From Thiobacillus thioparus DSM 505 (lineage in GTDB: Bacteria; Pseudomonadota; Gammaproteobacteria; Burkholderiales; Thiobacillaceae): a stretch of DNA of 64,000 nucleotides. Location: assembly GCF_000373385.1 (NCBI RefSeq), contig NZ_KB891328.1, positions 124,001-188,000 on the forward strand, written 5' to 3'. The first letter of the stretch is position 1, and the number at the start of each line of letters is the position of its first letter. A program made the translations under genes and the position numbers. Positions 18,047 through 26,910 of the stretch are shown piece after piece. The notes below the pieces were generated by a model. That model was not told the origin of the DNA, did no database searches, and worked only from the letters and a program-made list of their open reading frames with translations.

Positions 18047-18861
18047 GTGAGAACGGGCTGGCCTCGGTCGGTCAGATTTTGCGGGAGGCACGCGAAGCGC
18101 AGGGCATCACGCTGGACAATGCCGCTGTGCGCCTGCGTCTGATGCATCGCCAGGTGGAGGCGATGGAACGGGACGACTTCGAGAGCCTGGGCCAGTCTGT
18201 ATTCGCACGCGGCTTTGTGCGGAACTATGCGCGTTTGCTGGGGCTGGCGCCGGAATCCTTGCTGACGCGCATGGATGGCGCCCCGACCGAACCGGCCGCG
18301 GTCGCCCCGACCGAACCGGCCCTGCCGCGGTCATGGCTGACTTCTCCGTGGCTGATCCTGTCGCTGCTCGGCCTGTTGCTGGCGGTGGCCGTGCCGGTTG
18401 CGTTGTATGCGTGGCTCAACAGCGATGGGGGCGAGCGCCCCGACGAACCGGTACCGGCCGCCATGCAGCCGCGTCCGGCACCGCCCGCCGCAAGCGCCCC
18501 TGTCGCTGCACGGACTGGTGTCGTGGCACCTGCTGCACTCGTGCCGCCCGCTACTCCGGCCGCAGCAGACGGCACGCCGCCTGAGGCTACGGCGTCCGGG
18601 ACGACCGAGCCCGCGGCGAATGGCAGTGTGCTGCACCTCGATTTCGGTGACGAATCCTGGACCGAGATCAAGGATGCCAGCGGCCGCATGCTGATGCGCC
18701 AGCTCAATCCCGCAGGCAGTAGCGCAGATGTTCACGGCCAGCCCCCGTTCGATGTGGTGATCGGCAATGCCGCGCAAGTGCAGGTGACGTACAACGGCCG
18801 CCCCATCGACCTGAAACCCTTTATTGACGTGACGGTTGCCCGCTTCACGCTGGAAGAATGA
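18043..18861 (+). CDS. rodZ: Cell-shape protein RodZ
   Basis: The 272-aa protein anchors the MreB cytoskeleton to the membrane. It has an N-terminal HTH_25 domain (residues 8-75, [19 protein letters not shown]), one membrane helix about residues 105-127, an Ala/Pro-rich periplasmic linker (130-200) and a C-terminal DUF4115 beta domain ([16 protein letters not shown] onward). The ATG overlaps the pilF stop (ATGA), and its own stop overlaps ispG. Confidence 0.94.
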   Translation: MSENGLASVGQILREAREAQGITLDNAAVRLRLMHRQVEAMERDDFESLGQSVFARGFVRNYARLLGLAPESLLTRMDGAPTEPAAVAPTEPALPRSWLTSPWLILSLLGLLLAVAVPVALYAWLNSDGGERPDEPVPAAMQPRPAPPAASAPVAARTGVVAPAALVPPATPAAADGTPPEATASGTTEPAANGSVLHLDFGDESWTEIKDASGRMLMRQLNPAGSSADVHGQPPFDVVIGNAAQVQVTYNGRPIDLKPFIDVTVARFTLEE

Positions 18862-20081
18862 TGTCCCGGATTGTTCGTCGTTCCACCCGTCAGGTACGGG
18901 TCGGTTCCGTGCTGGTGGGGGGCGATGCGCCCGTCGTGGTGCAGTCGATGACCAACACCGATACCGTCGATATCACCGCCACCGTGCGTCAGGTGCAAGC
19001 GCTCGCCGAGGCCGGATCGGAGCTGGTGCGGTTGACCGTCAACACGCTGGAGGCCGCCGCCGCGGTGCCGCGCATTCGTGAGCGCCTCGATGTGCTGGGC
19101 TGCCGCGTGCCGCTGATCGGCGACTTCCATTTCAACGGCCACAAGCTTCTGACTCAGGTGCCCGAGTGTGCCGAGGCCCTGGCCAAGCTGCGCATCAATC
19201 CGGGCAATATCGGGCGAGGCAACAAGCGCGACGAGCAGTTCGCCACGCTGATCGAAGTGGCATGCCGCTACGACAAGCCCGTGCGTATCGGTGTCAACTG
19301 GGGCAGCCTCGACCAGGCGCTGGCGGTGCGCATGATGGACGACAATGCGCGTCTTCCGCAGCCGGAAGATGCCGAAGTGGTGATGCGGCGTGCGATGGTG
19401 GCCTCCGCACTGGAGTCGGCGAAGAAGGCCGAGGAATTGGGACTCGGCGGCGACAAGATCATCCTGTCGTGCAAGATGAGCCGAGTACAGGATCTGATAT
19501 CGGTATACCGTGACCTGGCGTCGCAGTGCGACTACCCGCTGCACCTCGGATTGACCGAGGCCGGCATGGGCAGCAAGGGCATCGTCGCTTCGACCGCGGC
19601 CTTGTCGGTGTTGCTGCAGGAAGGCATCGGCGACACGATACGGATATCCTTGACGCCCGAGCCAGGTGGTGAACGTACCCAGGAAGTTCGAGTCGGCCAG
19701 GAAATCCTGCAGGCGCTGGGGCTGCGCGCGTTCACGCCCCAGGTCACGGCCTGCCCGGGTTGCGGTCGCACCACCTCCACCGTGTTCCAGGAGCTGGCGC
19801 AGGATATCGAAACCTATTTGCGTACCCAGATGCCCGTTTGGCGCAACCAGTATCCCGGCGTCGAATCCATGCAGGTAGCGGTGATGGGGTGCGTGGTCAA
19901 CGGCCCAGGCGAGTCCAAGCATGCCAATATCGGCATCTCGTTGCCCGGCACGGGCGAAGTGCCGGTCGCGCCGGTATACGTCGACGGCGAAAAAACCGTG
20001 ACGCTGAAAGGCGAGAAGATAGCCGAAGAATTCCAGGCCATCGTCGAAGACTATGTGCGCAGCCGTTACGGCGCTGTGTGA
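18858..20081 (+). CDS. ispG: 4-hydroxy-3-methylbut-2-enyl diphosphate synthase (IspG/GcpE)
   Basis: This 407-aa enzyme performs the penultimate step of the MEP isoprenoid pathway. The [4Fe-4S] ligands are visible as the CPGCGR pair and the Cys of [10 protein letters not shown], with the catalytic Glu nearby. The N-terminal TIM-barrel part includes [11 protein letters not shown] and [13 protein letters not shown]. An ATGA overlap couples it to rodZ. A second Met follows at once, so the start may be one codon later. Confidence 0.97.
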   Translation: MMSRIVRRSTRQVRVGSVLVGGDAPVVVQSMTNTDTVDITATVRQVQALAEAGSELVRLTVNTLEAAAAVPRIRERLDVLGCRVPLIGDFHFNGHKLLTQVPECAEALAKLRINPGNIGRGNKRDEQFATLIEVACRYDKPVRIGVNWGSLDQALAVRMMDDNARLPQPEDAEVVMRRAMVASALESAKKAEELGLGGDKIILSCKMSRVQDLISVYRDLASQCDYPLHLGLTEAGMGSKGIVASTAALSVLLQEGIGDTIRISLTPEPGGERTQEVRVGQEILQALGLRAFTPQVTACPGCGRTTSTVFQELAQDIETYLRTQMPVWRNQYPGVESMQVAVMGCVVNGPGESKHANIGISLPGTGEVPVAPVYVDGEKTVTLKGEKIAEEFQAIVEDYVRSRYGAV

Positions 20082-20104
20082 AATGCATCTCTGTTGATTA
20101 AGTT

Positions 20105-21379
20105 ATGAGCAACAACATTCAATCCGTGCGCGGCATGAACGACTGCCTGCCCGATGTCAGCGACACATGGCAGGGATTCGAGGCGATCGTGCGCGACTGG
20201 CTGCGGCGCTACGGCTATCGCGAGATACGTACGCCGATTCTTGAGCATACCGGGCTGTTCAAGCGTGCCATCGGCGAGGTGACCGACATCGTCGAGAAGG
20301 AGATGTATACCTTCGTCGACGAACTGAACGGCGAATCGCTGACGCTGCGCCCGGAAGGCACGGCTTCGTCGGTACGTGCCGTGATCCAGCACAACCTGCT
20401 GTACGACGGCGGCAAGCGGCTGTGGTACACCGGGCCGATGTTCCGTCACGAGCGTCCGCAGAAGGGCCGCTACCGGCAGTTTCACCAGGTCGGCGTCGAG
20501 GCGCTCGGCTTTGTCGGGCCGGACGTCGATGCCGAACTGATCGTGATGTGCGCCGATCTGTGGAAGGAGCTGGGTATCGCGCCGGCGCTGCAACTCAACA
20601 CTTTGGGCGATCACGCCGCGCGGCTGCGGCACCGCGAGAAGCTGATCGCCTATTACGCGTCGCACCAGGACGTGCTCGACGAGGACGCCAGGCGCCGTCT
20701 GCACAGCAACCCGCTGCGTATCCTCGACAGCAAGAACCCGGCGATGCAGGCGCTGAACGATGCGGCGCCCAAGCTGATGGATGAACTCGAGGACGAGGCG
20801 CTGACGCATTTCGATGCGGTGCAGGCCCTGTTGCGCGCGAACGATATCGCCTTCGAGATCAATCCGCGTCTGGTGCGTGGGCTGGATTACTACAACCGTA
20901 CCGTGTTCGAATGGGTGACCGACCAGCTCGGCGCGCAGGGCACGGTGTGTGCTGGTGGGCGCTACGACGGTCTGGTCGAGCAGCTGGGCGGCAAGCCGGC
21001 GCCTGCAGCCGGGTTTGCGATGGGCATCGAACGGCTGCTGGCATTGGTCGAAGCGGGTGGACGCCGCATCGCGACACCGGCGCCCGATGCCTATATCGTC
21101 CATGCCGGCGACTTGGCACAGGCCTTTGCCTGGCAGGTGGCAGGTTCGCTGCGCAGTGCCGGACTCGCCGCGGTCCTGCATTGCGGCGGCGGCAGTTTCA
21201 AGTCGCAGATGAAAAAGGCCGATGCCAGCCACGCACGTTATGCGGTGATCATCGGCGACGACGAGGCCGCTGCGCAGCAGGTGACGCTGAAGCCGCTGCG
21301 CGAAGCAGGCGAACAGACTCGCGTCGAGGTGGCGCGGGCGATTCAATTCATTCAAGAAGCATCAACTCAAAAGGCATAG
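20105..21379 (+). CDS. hisS: Histidyl-tRNA synthetase
   Basis: The 424-aa class II synthetase shows motif 2 ([21 protein letters not shown]), the HisA signature [12 protein letters not shown], motif 3 ([12 protein letters not shown]) and the C-terminal anticodon-binding domain (from about residue 325). A paralogue lacking these catalytic features, hisZ, lies at 30336. It follows ispG after 23 nt. Confidence 0.98.
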   Translation: MSNNIQSVRGMNDCLPDVSDTWQGFEAIVRDWLRRYGYREIRTPILEHTGLFKRAIGEVTDIVEKEMYTFVDELNGESLTLRPEGTASSVRAVIQHNLLYDGGKRLWYTGPMFRHERPQKGRYRQFHQVGVEALGFVGPDVDAELIVMCADLWKELGIAPALQLNTLGDHAARLRHREKLIAYYASHQDVLDEDARRRLHSNPLRILDSKNPAMQALNDAAPKLMDELEDEALTHFDAVQALLRANDIAFEINPRLVRGLDYYNRTVFEWVTDQLGAQGTVCAGGRYDGLVEQLGGKPAPAAGFAMGIERLLALVEAGGRRIATPAPDAYIVHAGDLAQAFAWQVAGSLRSAGLAAVLHCGGGSFKSQMKKADASHARYAVIIGDDEAAAQQVTLKPLREAGEQTRVEVARAIQFIQEASTQKA

Positions 21380-21382
21380 CGC

Positions 21383-22024
21383 ATGGCAACCTACGATCTC
21401 GACGAGCAGGAACGGCTGGACGAACTGAAAGCCTGGTGGAAGCGCTGGGGCAACCTGGTGATGATCGGCTTGGCCGTGGTGATCGCCGGGGCGGCAGGCT
21501 GGCGCTACTGGCAGAACCACACGGTGACGCAAAGCCTGGAAGCGGCAACCGTGTACGAAAAGCTCACGCAGTCGCTGGCTGCGAATGACGCCAAGAGCGC
21601 ACGCGAAGCGGGCGCGATGCTGCTCGACCAGTACAAAGGCACGGCGTATGCACCGCGTGCCGCGATGCTGCTGGCCAAGCTCAATGTCATGAACAAGGAT
21701 ATGAAAAGCGCGCAGAGCCAGCTGGAATGGGCCGTGGCCAACAGCAAGGAACCGGCCGTCAAGGATCTGGCGCGCCTGCACCTGGCAGGTGTGCAACTCG
21801 ACCAGAAACAATACGACGCTGCGTTGAAAACCCTGGCAGGCTCGCATAGCGATGCGTTCGCCTTCCGTTTTGAAGACATGCGGGGCGATGTGCTGATGGC
21901 GCAGGGCAAGAAAGCCGAGGCGCGCGTGGCGTATCAGGCGGCGTTCGGCAAGATGGAAAAAGACAATCCCTATCGCAGCATCGTCGAACTGAAGCTCGAT
22001 GCACTGGGAGGAGAAACCAAGTGA
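21383..22024 (+). CDS. yfgM: YfgM-like TPR membrane protein
   Basis: This 213-aa protein has a cytoplasmic N-terminus (MATYDLDEQERLDELKAWWKRWG), one membrane helix about residues 25-42 and a periplasmic TPR domain. That is the layout of YfgM, an ancillary SecYEG-associated chaperone-type factor. It begins 3 nt after hisS and ends in a GTGA overlap with bamB, the standard hisS-yfgM-bamB-der order. Confidence 0.92.
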   Translation: MATYDLDEQERLDELKAWWKRWGNLVMIGLAVVIAGAAGWRYWQNHTVTQSLEAATVYEKLTQSLAANDAKSAREAGAMLLDQYKGTAYAPRAAMLLAKLNVMNKDMKSAQSQLEWAVANSKEPAVKDLARLHLAGVQLDQKQYDAALKTLAGSHSDAFAFRFEDMRGDVLMAQGKKAEARVAYQAAFGKMEKDNPYRSIVELKLDALGGETK

Positions 22025-23181
22025 AGATGCGCATGATAGTCGCCGGCCTGGCGCTGGCTATGTCGGGATGCAGCACGGTCGGTTCGATGACCAGCACGGT
22101 GGGCGGCTGGTTCGGCCACGGTCCGGTCAAGGCCAAGCCAGCGGAGCTGGTCGAATTCAAACCCACTGCCAGCCTCACCGAAGCCTGGAAAGGCGAGACG
22201 GGGGATACCGGCGGTTATCTGTTCCGTCCCCAGGCCGCAGGTAACGATGTGTTTGCCGCGGGCGGCAGCCGCGTGGTGCGCATCGCGGTAGCCAATGGCA
22301 ACACGGTATGGAAAACCGATGCCGACGCCAAACTGTCGGCCGGCGCAGGCGTGGGGCAGGGGGTGGTGCTGGCGGGCAGTACCAAGGGCGAGTTGCTGGC
22401 GCTGGATCAGGTCAGCGGTCAGGTGCGCTGGAAAGTGGCTTTGTCGAGCGAAGTGACCGGCCAGGCGCTGGTCGTGGGGGATATTGTCATCGCACGCACG
22501 GGCGATGGCCGCGTGCAGGGGCTTGGGGTCGCCGACGGCAGCCGCAAATGGCTGTACACCCGCAACCTGCCGGTATTGAGCCTGCGCGGTTCGGGCGGCC
22601 TGGTCGTGCGTGACGAGGTGCTCTATGCCGGGTTCCCGGGCGGCAAACTGGTCGCGCTCAATGCGGCCAATGGCGCGCAGTTGTGGGAGGCCACGGTGGC
22701 GCTGCCGCGCGGGGCGACCGAACTCGAACGGGTGGCCGATGTGATGGGTAATCCGGCCGTGGATGAACGCCAGGTGTGTGCGGTCGCCTATCAGGGACGG
22801 GTGGCCTGCTTCGATCGCCGCAACGGGGAATTGCTGTGGGCGCGTGACACCTCCAGCAACACCGGCCTGGCGATGGACGAACGTAACGTCTACGTCACCG
22901 ACGACAAGGACGCGGTGACGGCCTACGATAAAACCAGCGGTCGTGCCGGCTGGCGGCAGGACAAGCTGGCGCGCCGCGCAGTGACCGCACCGCTGGCGCT
23001 CGGCGCCTGGGTTGTGGTGGCAGACGGCGAGGGATACGTCCATGTGCTGTCGAGCGAGGATGGCAGTTTCGCGGCGCGTGCGAAAGTCGACAGCGGCGTA
23101 CATTCGGCGCCTGCCGATATCGGGCCGGGTTTCGCGGTGGAGACGTCCAAAGGCAATGTCGTTGCGTTCCGGCTCAAGTAA
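22021..23181 (+). CDS. bamB: Outer-membrane assembly lipoprotein BamB
   Basis: The 386-aa lipoprotein is a subunit of the BAM complex that inserts beta-barrel proteins. The lipobox is AMSGC (Cys17). Eight PQQ-like propeller blades follow; typical blade signatures are GNTVWKTD, GQVRWKV, GAQLWEATV and GELLWARD. The start is GTG 22021 in a GTGA overlap with yfgM; ATG 22027 is also in frame. Both keep the signal sequence intact. Confidence 0.95.
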   Translation: MKMRMIVAGLALAMSGCSTVGSMTSTVGGWFGHGPVKAKPAELVEFKPTASLTEAWKGETGDTGGYLFRPQAAGNDVFAAGGSRVVRIAVANGNTVWKTDADAKLSAGAGVGQGVVLAGSTKGELLALDQVSGQVRWKVALSSEVTGQALVVGDIVIARTGDGRVQGLGVADGSRKWLYTRNLPVLSLRGSGGLVVRDEVLYAGFPGGKLVALNAANGAQLWEATVALPRGATELERVADVMGNPAVDERQVCAVAYQGRVACFDRRNGELLWARDTSSNTGLAMDERNVYVTDDKDAVTAYDKTSGRAGWRQDKLARRAVTAPLALGAWVVVADGEGYVHVLSSEDGSFAARAKVDSGVHSAPADIGPGFAVETSKGNVVAFRLK

Positions 23182-23268
23182 ACAACACGGCGCGTCGGCT
23201 GTGCCGGCGCGTCAGCAAGGATAATCATCCTAAAACCGCAGTTGACCGCTCAATTTCAGGAATGCTGC

Positions 23269-23434
23269 ATGAATATCGATACTTCAGTCCGCGATCACAC
23301 TCACCGACAGGTGGGGGCCGCTACGCGCCCGCTTTTGTCGTTGGTCGTTGCAGGCCCCGGCCTGCCGCCTCCTCACTTCGCGGCAACCCCTTGCCCAGAC
23401 GCGCCATCGGGCGCGTCCAACTACGGTTCCTAGG
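23269..23434 (+). other. der leader region: two hairpins and a 54-codon ORF
   Basis: Unlike the close packing upstream, bamB and der are 253 nt apart. The gap holds two strong inverted repeats: GCAGGCC/GGCCTGC (23350-23365) and GACGCGCC/GGCGCGTC around ATCG (23398-23417). It also holds an ORF from ATG 23269 to TAG 23433, preceded by AGGAATG and reading [14 protein letters not shown] at its start. The ORF ends one nt before der. It could be a translated leader or chance. I see no known riboswitch. Confidence 0.35.
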
Positions 23435-24847
23435 ATGATGCTTCCCACTCTGGTTCTTGTCGGGCGCCCGAACGTCGGCAAATCCACCTTGTTCAACCGC
23501 CTCACCGGTACGCGCGACGCGCTCGTGCACGACATGCCGGGGATGACGCGCGACCGCCACTACGGACGCGGGCGTATCGGCGGCAAACCCTATCTGGTGG
23601 TCGACACCGGCGGCCTCGAACCGGTGGCCAAGGAGGGCATCATGGCCGAAATGGCGCGCCAGACGCTGCAGGCCATCGACGAGGCCGACGCCATCATCTT
23701 CATGGTGGATGCGCGCAGTGGCCTGACGCCGCAGGACAAGGTGATCGCCGAGCGCCTGCGCCGTGCGACCTGCCCGGTGCTGCTTGCGGTCAACAAGGCC
23801 GAGGGCATGAACCGCGCGGTGGTGACCGCCGAATTCCACGAACTGGGCCTAGGCGAGCCGCTGGCGATCTCCGGCGCGCACGGCGACGGCATATCAGACC
23901 TGGTGGACGAGGCGCTGGCGCCGTTTCCCGCAGAGGAAGAACAGACCGACGAATTCGGCATTCCCAAGATCGCGCTGGTCGGGCGCCCCAACGTCGGCAA
24001 GTCGACCTTGGTCAACGCGCTGGTTGGCGAGGAGCGCGTCATTGCGTTCGACCAGCCCGGTACCACGCGCGATTCGATCTACGTCGAATTCGAACGCGAC
24101 GGCAAGCCCTACATCCTGATCGACACCGCCGGCGTGCGGCGTAAAGGGAAGGTGTTCGAGACAGTGGAAAAATTCTCCGTCATCAAGACGCTGCAGGCGA
24201 TCGAGGATGCCAATGTGGTGGTGCTGGTGCTCGACGCGCGCGAGAACATCTCCGAGCAGGATGCGCATCTCGCAGGCTTCGTGTTGGAAACCGGTCGCGC
24301 GCTGGTGGTGGCGATCAACAAGTGGGATGGCCTGTCCGCCGAGCAGCGCGACGACATCAAGCGCGACATCGGCCGCAAGCTGGCTTTCCTCGATTTCGCC
24401 CGATTCAATTACATTTCGGCCTTGAAGAGCAAGGGCCTGGACACCCTGCTGAAGGATGTCGAAGCAGCGCATGCCGCCGCCTTCCTCAAGATGTCGACGC
24501 CCAAGCTGACGCGGGTGCTGGAGATGGCGGTGGAACAGCACGCGCCGCCCAAGAACGGACTGTTCCGCCCCAAGCCGCGTTACGCGCACCAGGGCGGCAA
24601 GAACCCGCCGGTCATCGTGCTGCACGGCAACGCACTGGAAGGCCTGCGCGACGACTACAAGCGCTATCTGGAAAGCAGTTTCCGCAAGGCATTCAAGCTG
24701 CAGGGCACGCCGCTGCGCATACAGGTCAAGGAAGACAGCGGCAAGAATCCGTTCGAGGGCAAAGCAAGGGCGCCGCTGACCGAAAGCGAAGCGACGCGGA
24801 TGCGGCGCAAGAAACGGGTACGGCGCAAGGTCTACGGTTCAACCTGA
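23435..24847 (+). CDS. der: Ribosome-assembly GTPase Der (EngA)
   Basis: The 470-aa protein carries two tandem G domains, the hallmark of Der, needed for 50S subunit maturation. The P-loops are GRPNVGKST at residues 9-17 and again near 184-192; each domain also has DTAG/DTGG and NKAE/NKWD motifs. A C-terminal KH-like domain ends in a basic tail ([16 protein letters not shown]). I start at ATG 23435 ([13 protein letters not shown]); the following ATG is equally possible. The ribosome-binding site is poor. The expected downstream neighbour hfq is absent. Confidence 0.97.
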   Translation: MMLPTLVLVGRPNVGKSTLFNRLTGTRDALVHDMPGMTRDRHYGRGRIGGKPYLVVDTGGLEPVAKEGIMAEMARQTLQAIDEADAIIFMVDARSGLTPQDKVIAERLRRATCPVLLAVNKAEGMNRAVVTAEFHELGLGEPLAISGAHGDGISDLVDEALAPFPAEEEQTDEFGIPKIALVGRPNVGKSTLVNALVGEERVIAFDQPGTTRDSIYVEFERDGKPYILIDTAGVRRKGKVFETVEKFSVIKTLQAIEDANVVVLVLDARENISEQDAHLAGFVLETGRALVVAINKWDGLSAEQRDDIKRDIGRKLAFLDFARFNYISALKSKGLDTLLKDVEAAHAAAFLKMSTPKLTRVLEMAVEQHAPPKNGLFRPKPRYAHQGGKNPPVIVLHGNALEGLRDDYKRYLESSFRKAFKLQGTPLRIQVKEDSGKNPFEGKARAPLTESEATRMRRKKRVRRKVYGST

Positions 24848-24883
24848 GCCGGGCTATGCGCACTCACCCGCAAGGGGCAGGCT

Positions 24884-24916
24884 GTGGTTGTAAGCCGATA
24901 AATCGGCAACAACCAC
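24884..24916. repeat. Perfect nested inverted repeat between convergent genes
   Basis: Outer arms GTGGTTGT (24884-24891) and ACAACCAC (24909-24916) enclose inner arms GCCGAT (24894-24899) and ATCGGC (24902-24907). The hairpin lies between der and a convergent minus-strand gene. No T tract follows on either strand, so it is not a classic intrinsic terminator. It could be a repeat element or an mRNA 3'-end stabiliser for both genes. Confidence 0.6.
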
Positions 24917-24918
24917 GC

Positions 24919-25170
24919 TCACTCGAGCCAGCGCACCAGATAGAACAGCTTGAATCCTTCGGAGGAACGCGACGGACCGCTGGCAATGGCTGCATGCCGG
25001 CTCTTGGCGGGATCCGCATGCGCACGCGCTTCGTCCTCGCTGGCGTAGACCTCGACCACCCCCTCGGGGAAACGCTTGCGGTGCTTGCCTGAAGGCGAAT
25101 AGATCACCACCGCCGAGGTCCCGACGACTTTTGATTCGACATCGGTGAACAGGCTGGTGGCTTGCGGCAT
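24919..25170 (-). CDS. Hypothetical 83-aa protein, second gene of a two-gene operon
   Basis: I do not recognise this protein. It begins MPQATSLFTDVESK and carries an alternating hydrophobic stretch (VVGTSAVVIYSPSGKHRKRFPEG), then acidic and His/Ala-rich helix segments (DEARAHADPAKSRHAA), and ends in GFKLFYLVRWLE. It is a compact alpha/beta protein without signal or membrane segment. Its start lies 2 nt past the stop of the upstream gene, so the two are translationally linked. A longer reading frame runs through here from 25563, but its upstream part is out of frame with the partner gene and has no coding character. Confidence 0.7.
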   Translation of the reverse strand: MPQATSLFTDVESKVVGTSAVVIYSPSGKHRKRFPEGVVEVYASEDEARAHADPAKSRHAAIASGPSRSSEGFKLFYLVRWLE

Positions 25171-25172
25171 GC

Positions 25173-25454
25173 TTAGTGCGTCTTCTTCGGGATGCTGCTG
25201 ATCTTGACGGCGTGGCTGGTGGGCGTCTCGTCGGTGAAGCGCGGACGCTCGTCCAGGGTGCGGCCGGTGAGCTGGGCAAGCTCGGTTTCGCGGCTGGAAA
25301 TCACCATCAGGCAATCCTTGATGCCGAGGATGGTGGCCTCGGTCAGGGGGCTGGGGTTGCCATCGCGCGGTGCGGTATCGCGCACGATGGAAGTCAGGGT
25401 CTTGCGCATCATGCGCATGAGGCGCTGCTCGTCGTGCAGGGCTTTTTCGTCCAT
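25173..25454 (-). CDS. Hypothetical 93-aa protein, first gene of a two-gene operon
   Basis: This small protein starts MDEKALHDEQRLMRMMRKTLTSIVRD. It has a central helix-turn-helix-like stretch (SPLTEATILGIKDCLMVISSRETELAQL) and a C-terminal tail ending PKKTH. It is mainly helical and charged, with one Cys and no membrane segment. I cannot assign a family. It pairs with the 83-aa gene 2 nt downstream. The pair sits between der and the APAT-like gene, in the slot normally held by hfq, but neither product resembles Hfq. Confidence 0.75.
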   Translation of the reverse strand: MDEKALHDEQRLMRMMRKTLTSIVRDTAPRDGNPSPLTEATILGIKDCLMVISSRETELAQLTGRTLDERPRFTDETPTSHAVKISSIPKKTH

Positions 25455-25625
25455 GAGGGTACTCCGGAAACCAGCAAAGATTCCGCATTGTCGGCGCCGC
25501 TCTGTGCTTCGTCAACGCAAGCCCCTTTGCGCACGAGGGGATAAAAAGCGTGACAGGGGGCATAAGAATTATGAACCGACGGTCCCTGCCGGCTGTTTTA
25601 TGCTTGCCAGCTGAGGAGACGTCCC

Positions 25626-26717
25626 ATGCCAGATCCGAATACCCCCGAATCCAGCGAAGTTCGCGAAATCCGCATCAATCCCATTGTGCCGAGCGAATCG
25701 GTACTGGTCGCCACCGCGCGCAGCATGCGCCCGAAAAAGGCCGAAGAACTGGCGCCGCGCGACACCCGCAAGCACGTCGAAACCTGCCCGTTCTGCCGCG
25801 GCAACGAGCACAAGACGCCGCCGGTGATCCTGCATTGGCCCCCGGAGGGCGACTGGCAGATCCGCATGGTCGAGAACCTCTACCCGGTGCTGGGCGACGA
25901 CCGCGAACAGGCCGGTTTCAACTTCGGCCTGCAGCAGACCATCGACGGCTACGGTCGACACGAGGTCATCATCGATCACCACGAACACGGCATCGCGGTA
26001 CACGAGATGGCCGAATCGCACCTGGCGGCACTGTTCGGCGTCTACCAGACGCGCATGCGCCAGCTGTTCGAGTCGGACGAGCGGCTGAAATACGTGCTGG
26101 TGTTCAAGAACTTCGGTCCGGCAGCCGGCGCGTCAATTCCGCATACGCACAGCCAGGTGATCGCGATGCCGGTAGTACCCGAGAACGTCGATGCCGAAGT
26201 AAAGAACAGTGCCGCACACTACGCCAAGCACCACCACTGCATTTTCTGCGCGCTGATCGACGAGGCACTGACCTTCGAGGCAACCATTTACGACCGTACG
26301 TCCGGCGCGGTGCGGCGCAAGATCAACGTCGGCCAGTACGTGGTCGAGCGCGGCGAAAAGTTCATCGCCATCAAGCCGTTCGCCAGCCGCTACGAATGGG
26401 AGGTGCACATCCTGCCGCTGGCACACCAGGCCGATTTTCTCGATGTGCGCGGCGAGGATCTGGCCGATCTGGCGCGGGTGGTGAAGCGCACCATGGCACG
26501 GCTGGATGCCGTCATCGGCGGCGCGCAGTACAACTTCTTCCTGCACTCGGTCCCGCACGATAGCCAGCAGCGGGCGCATGCGCCGAGCTATCACTGGCAT
26601 CTGGAAATCTGTCCGCGCACGTCGATTCCCACCGGTTTCGAGCTTGGTTCGGGTCTGTTCGTCAACACAATCAATCCGGAACAGGCAGCCGAGCGCCTGC
26701 GCACGGTGGAATTGTAG
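25626..26717 (+). CDS. GalT/HIT-family nucleotidyltransferase, probable adenylylsulfate:phosphate adenylyltransferase (APAT)
   Basis: The 363-aa protein (about 41 kDa) belongs to the galactose-1-phosphate uridylyltransferase branch of the HIT superfamily. Visible features are a zinc-type CPFCRGNE (C54, C57), NLYPVLGD, the active-site-like triad IPHTHSQVIAMP (H173, H175), a second Cys pair HHHCIFC (C205, C208), and a C-terminal YHWHLEICPR (H323, H325). APAT from Thiobacillus denitrificans was described as a 41-kDa GalT-like enzyme turning APS plus phosphate into ADP plus sulfate. Size, family and the sulfur-oxidiser setting fit this. A sugar-phosphate uridylyltransferase or a DUF4921-type relative remains possible; no galactose genes are nearby. 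GAGGAGA 8 nt upstream fixes the start. Confidence 0.75.
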   Translation: MPDPNTPESSEVREIRINPIVPSESVLVATARSMRPKKAEELAPRDTRKHVETCPFCRGNEHKTPPVILHWPPEGDWQIRMVENLYPVLGDDREQAGFNFGLQQTIDGYGRHEVIIDHHEHGIAVHEMAESHLAALFGVYQTRMRQLFESDERLKYVLVFKNFGPAAGASIPHTHSQVIAMPVVPENVDAEVKNSAAHYAKHHHCIFCALIDEALTFEATIYDRTSGAVRRKINVGQYVVERGEKFIAIKPFASRYEWEVHILPLAHQADFLDVRGEDLADLARVVKRTMARLDAVIGGAQYNFFLHSVPHDSQQRAHAPSYHWHLEICPRTSIPTGFELGSGLFVNTINPEQAAERLRTVEL

Positions 26718-26910
26718 AAAGCGGCGAGCCTTCCGGGCATCCGCACGGGCGTGATCGGGACTAGAATCAAACTTTCCAATTCGCTCGCGTAGGTGCCGCA
26801 TGGCAGTCCGCCCCTATGCCAGCCTGGATGTCCGCCAGTGAAACCGCCCCTGTATTGCCTTGTTTTATCCATGATCACCGCGCATCCGGGTGCAGGCAGG
26901 AGCTATCGCC

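Noticed and set aside
25171-25563. N-terminal extension of the 83-aa gene to a 214-aa protein
   Set aside because: The extra part is out of frame with the 93-aa gene on the same strand, which has better coding character. The ATG at 25170 gives tight coupling to that gene.
26717-26910. Search for a hidden or broken hfq before hflX
   Set aside because: No frame in this interval shows the Hfq Sm1 or Sm2 motifs, and the space is too small.
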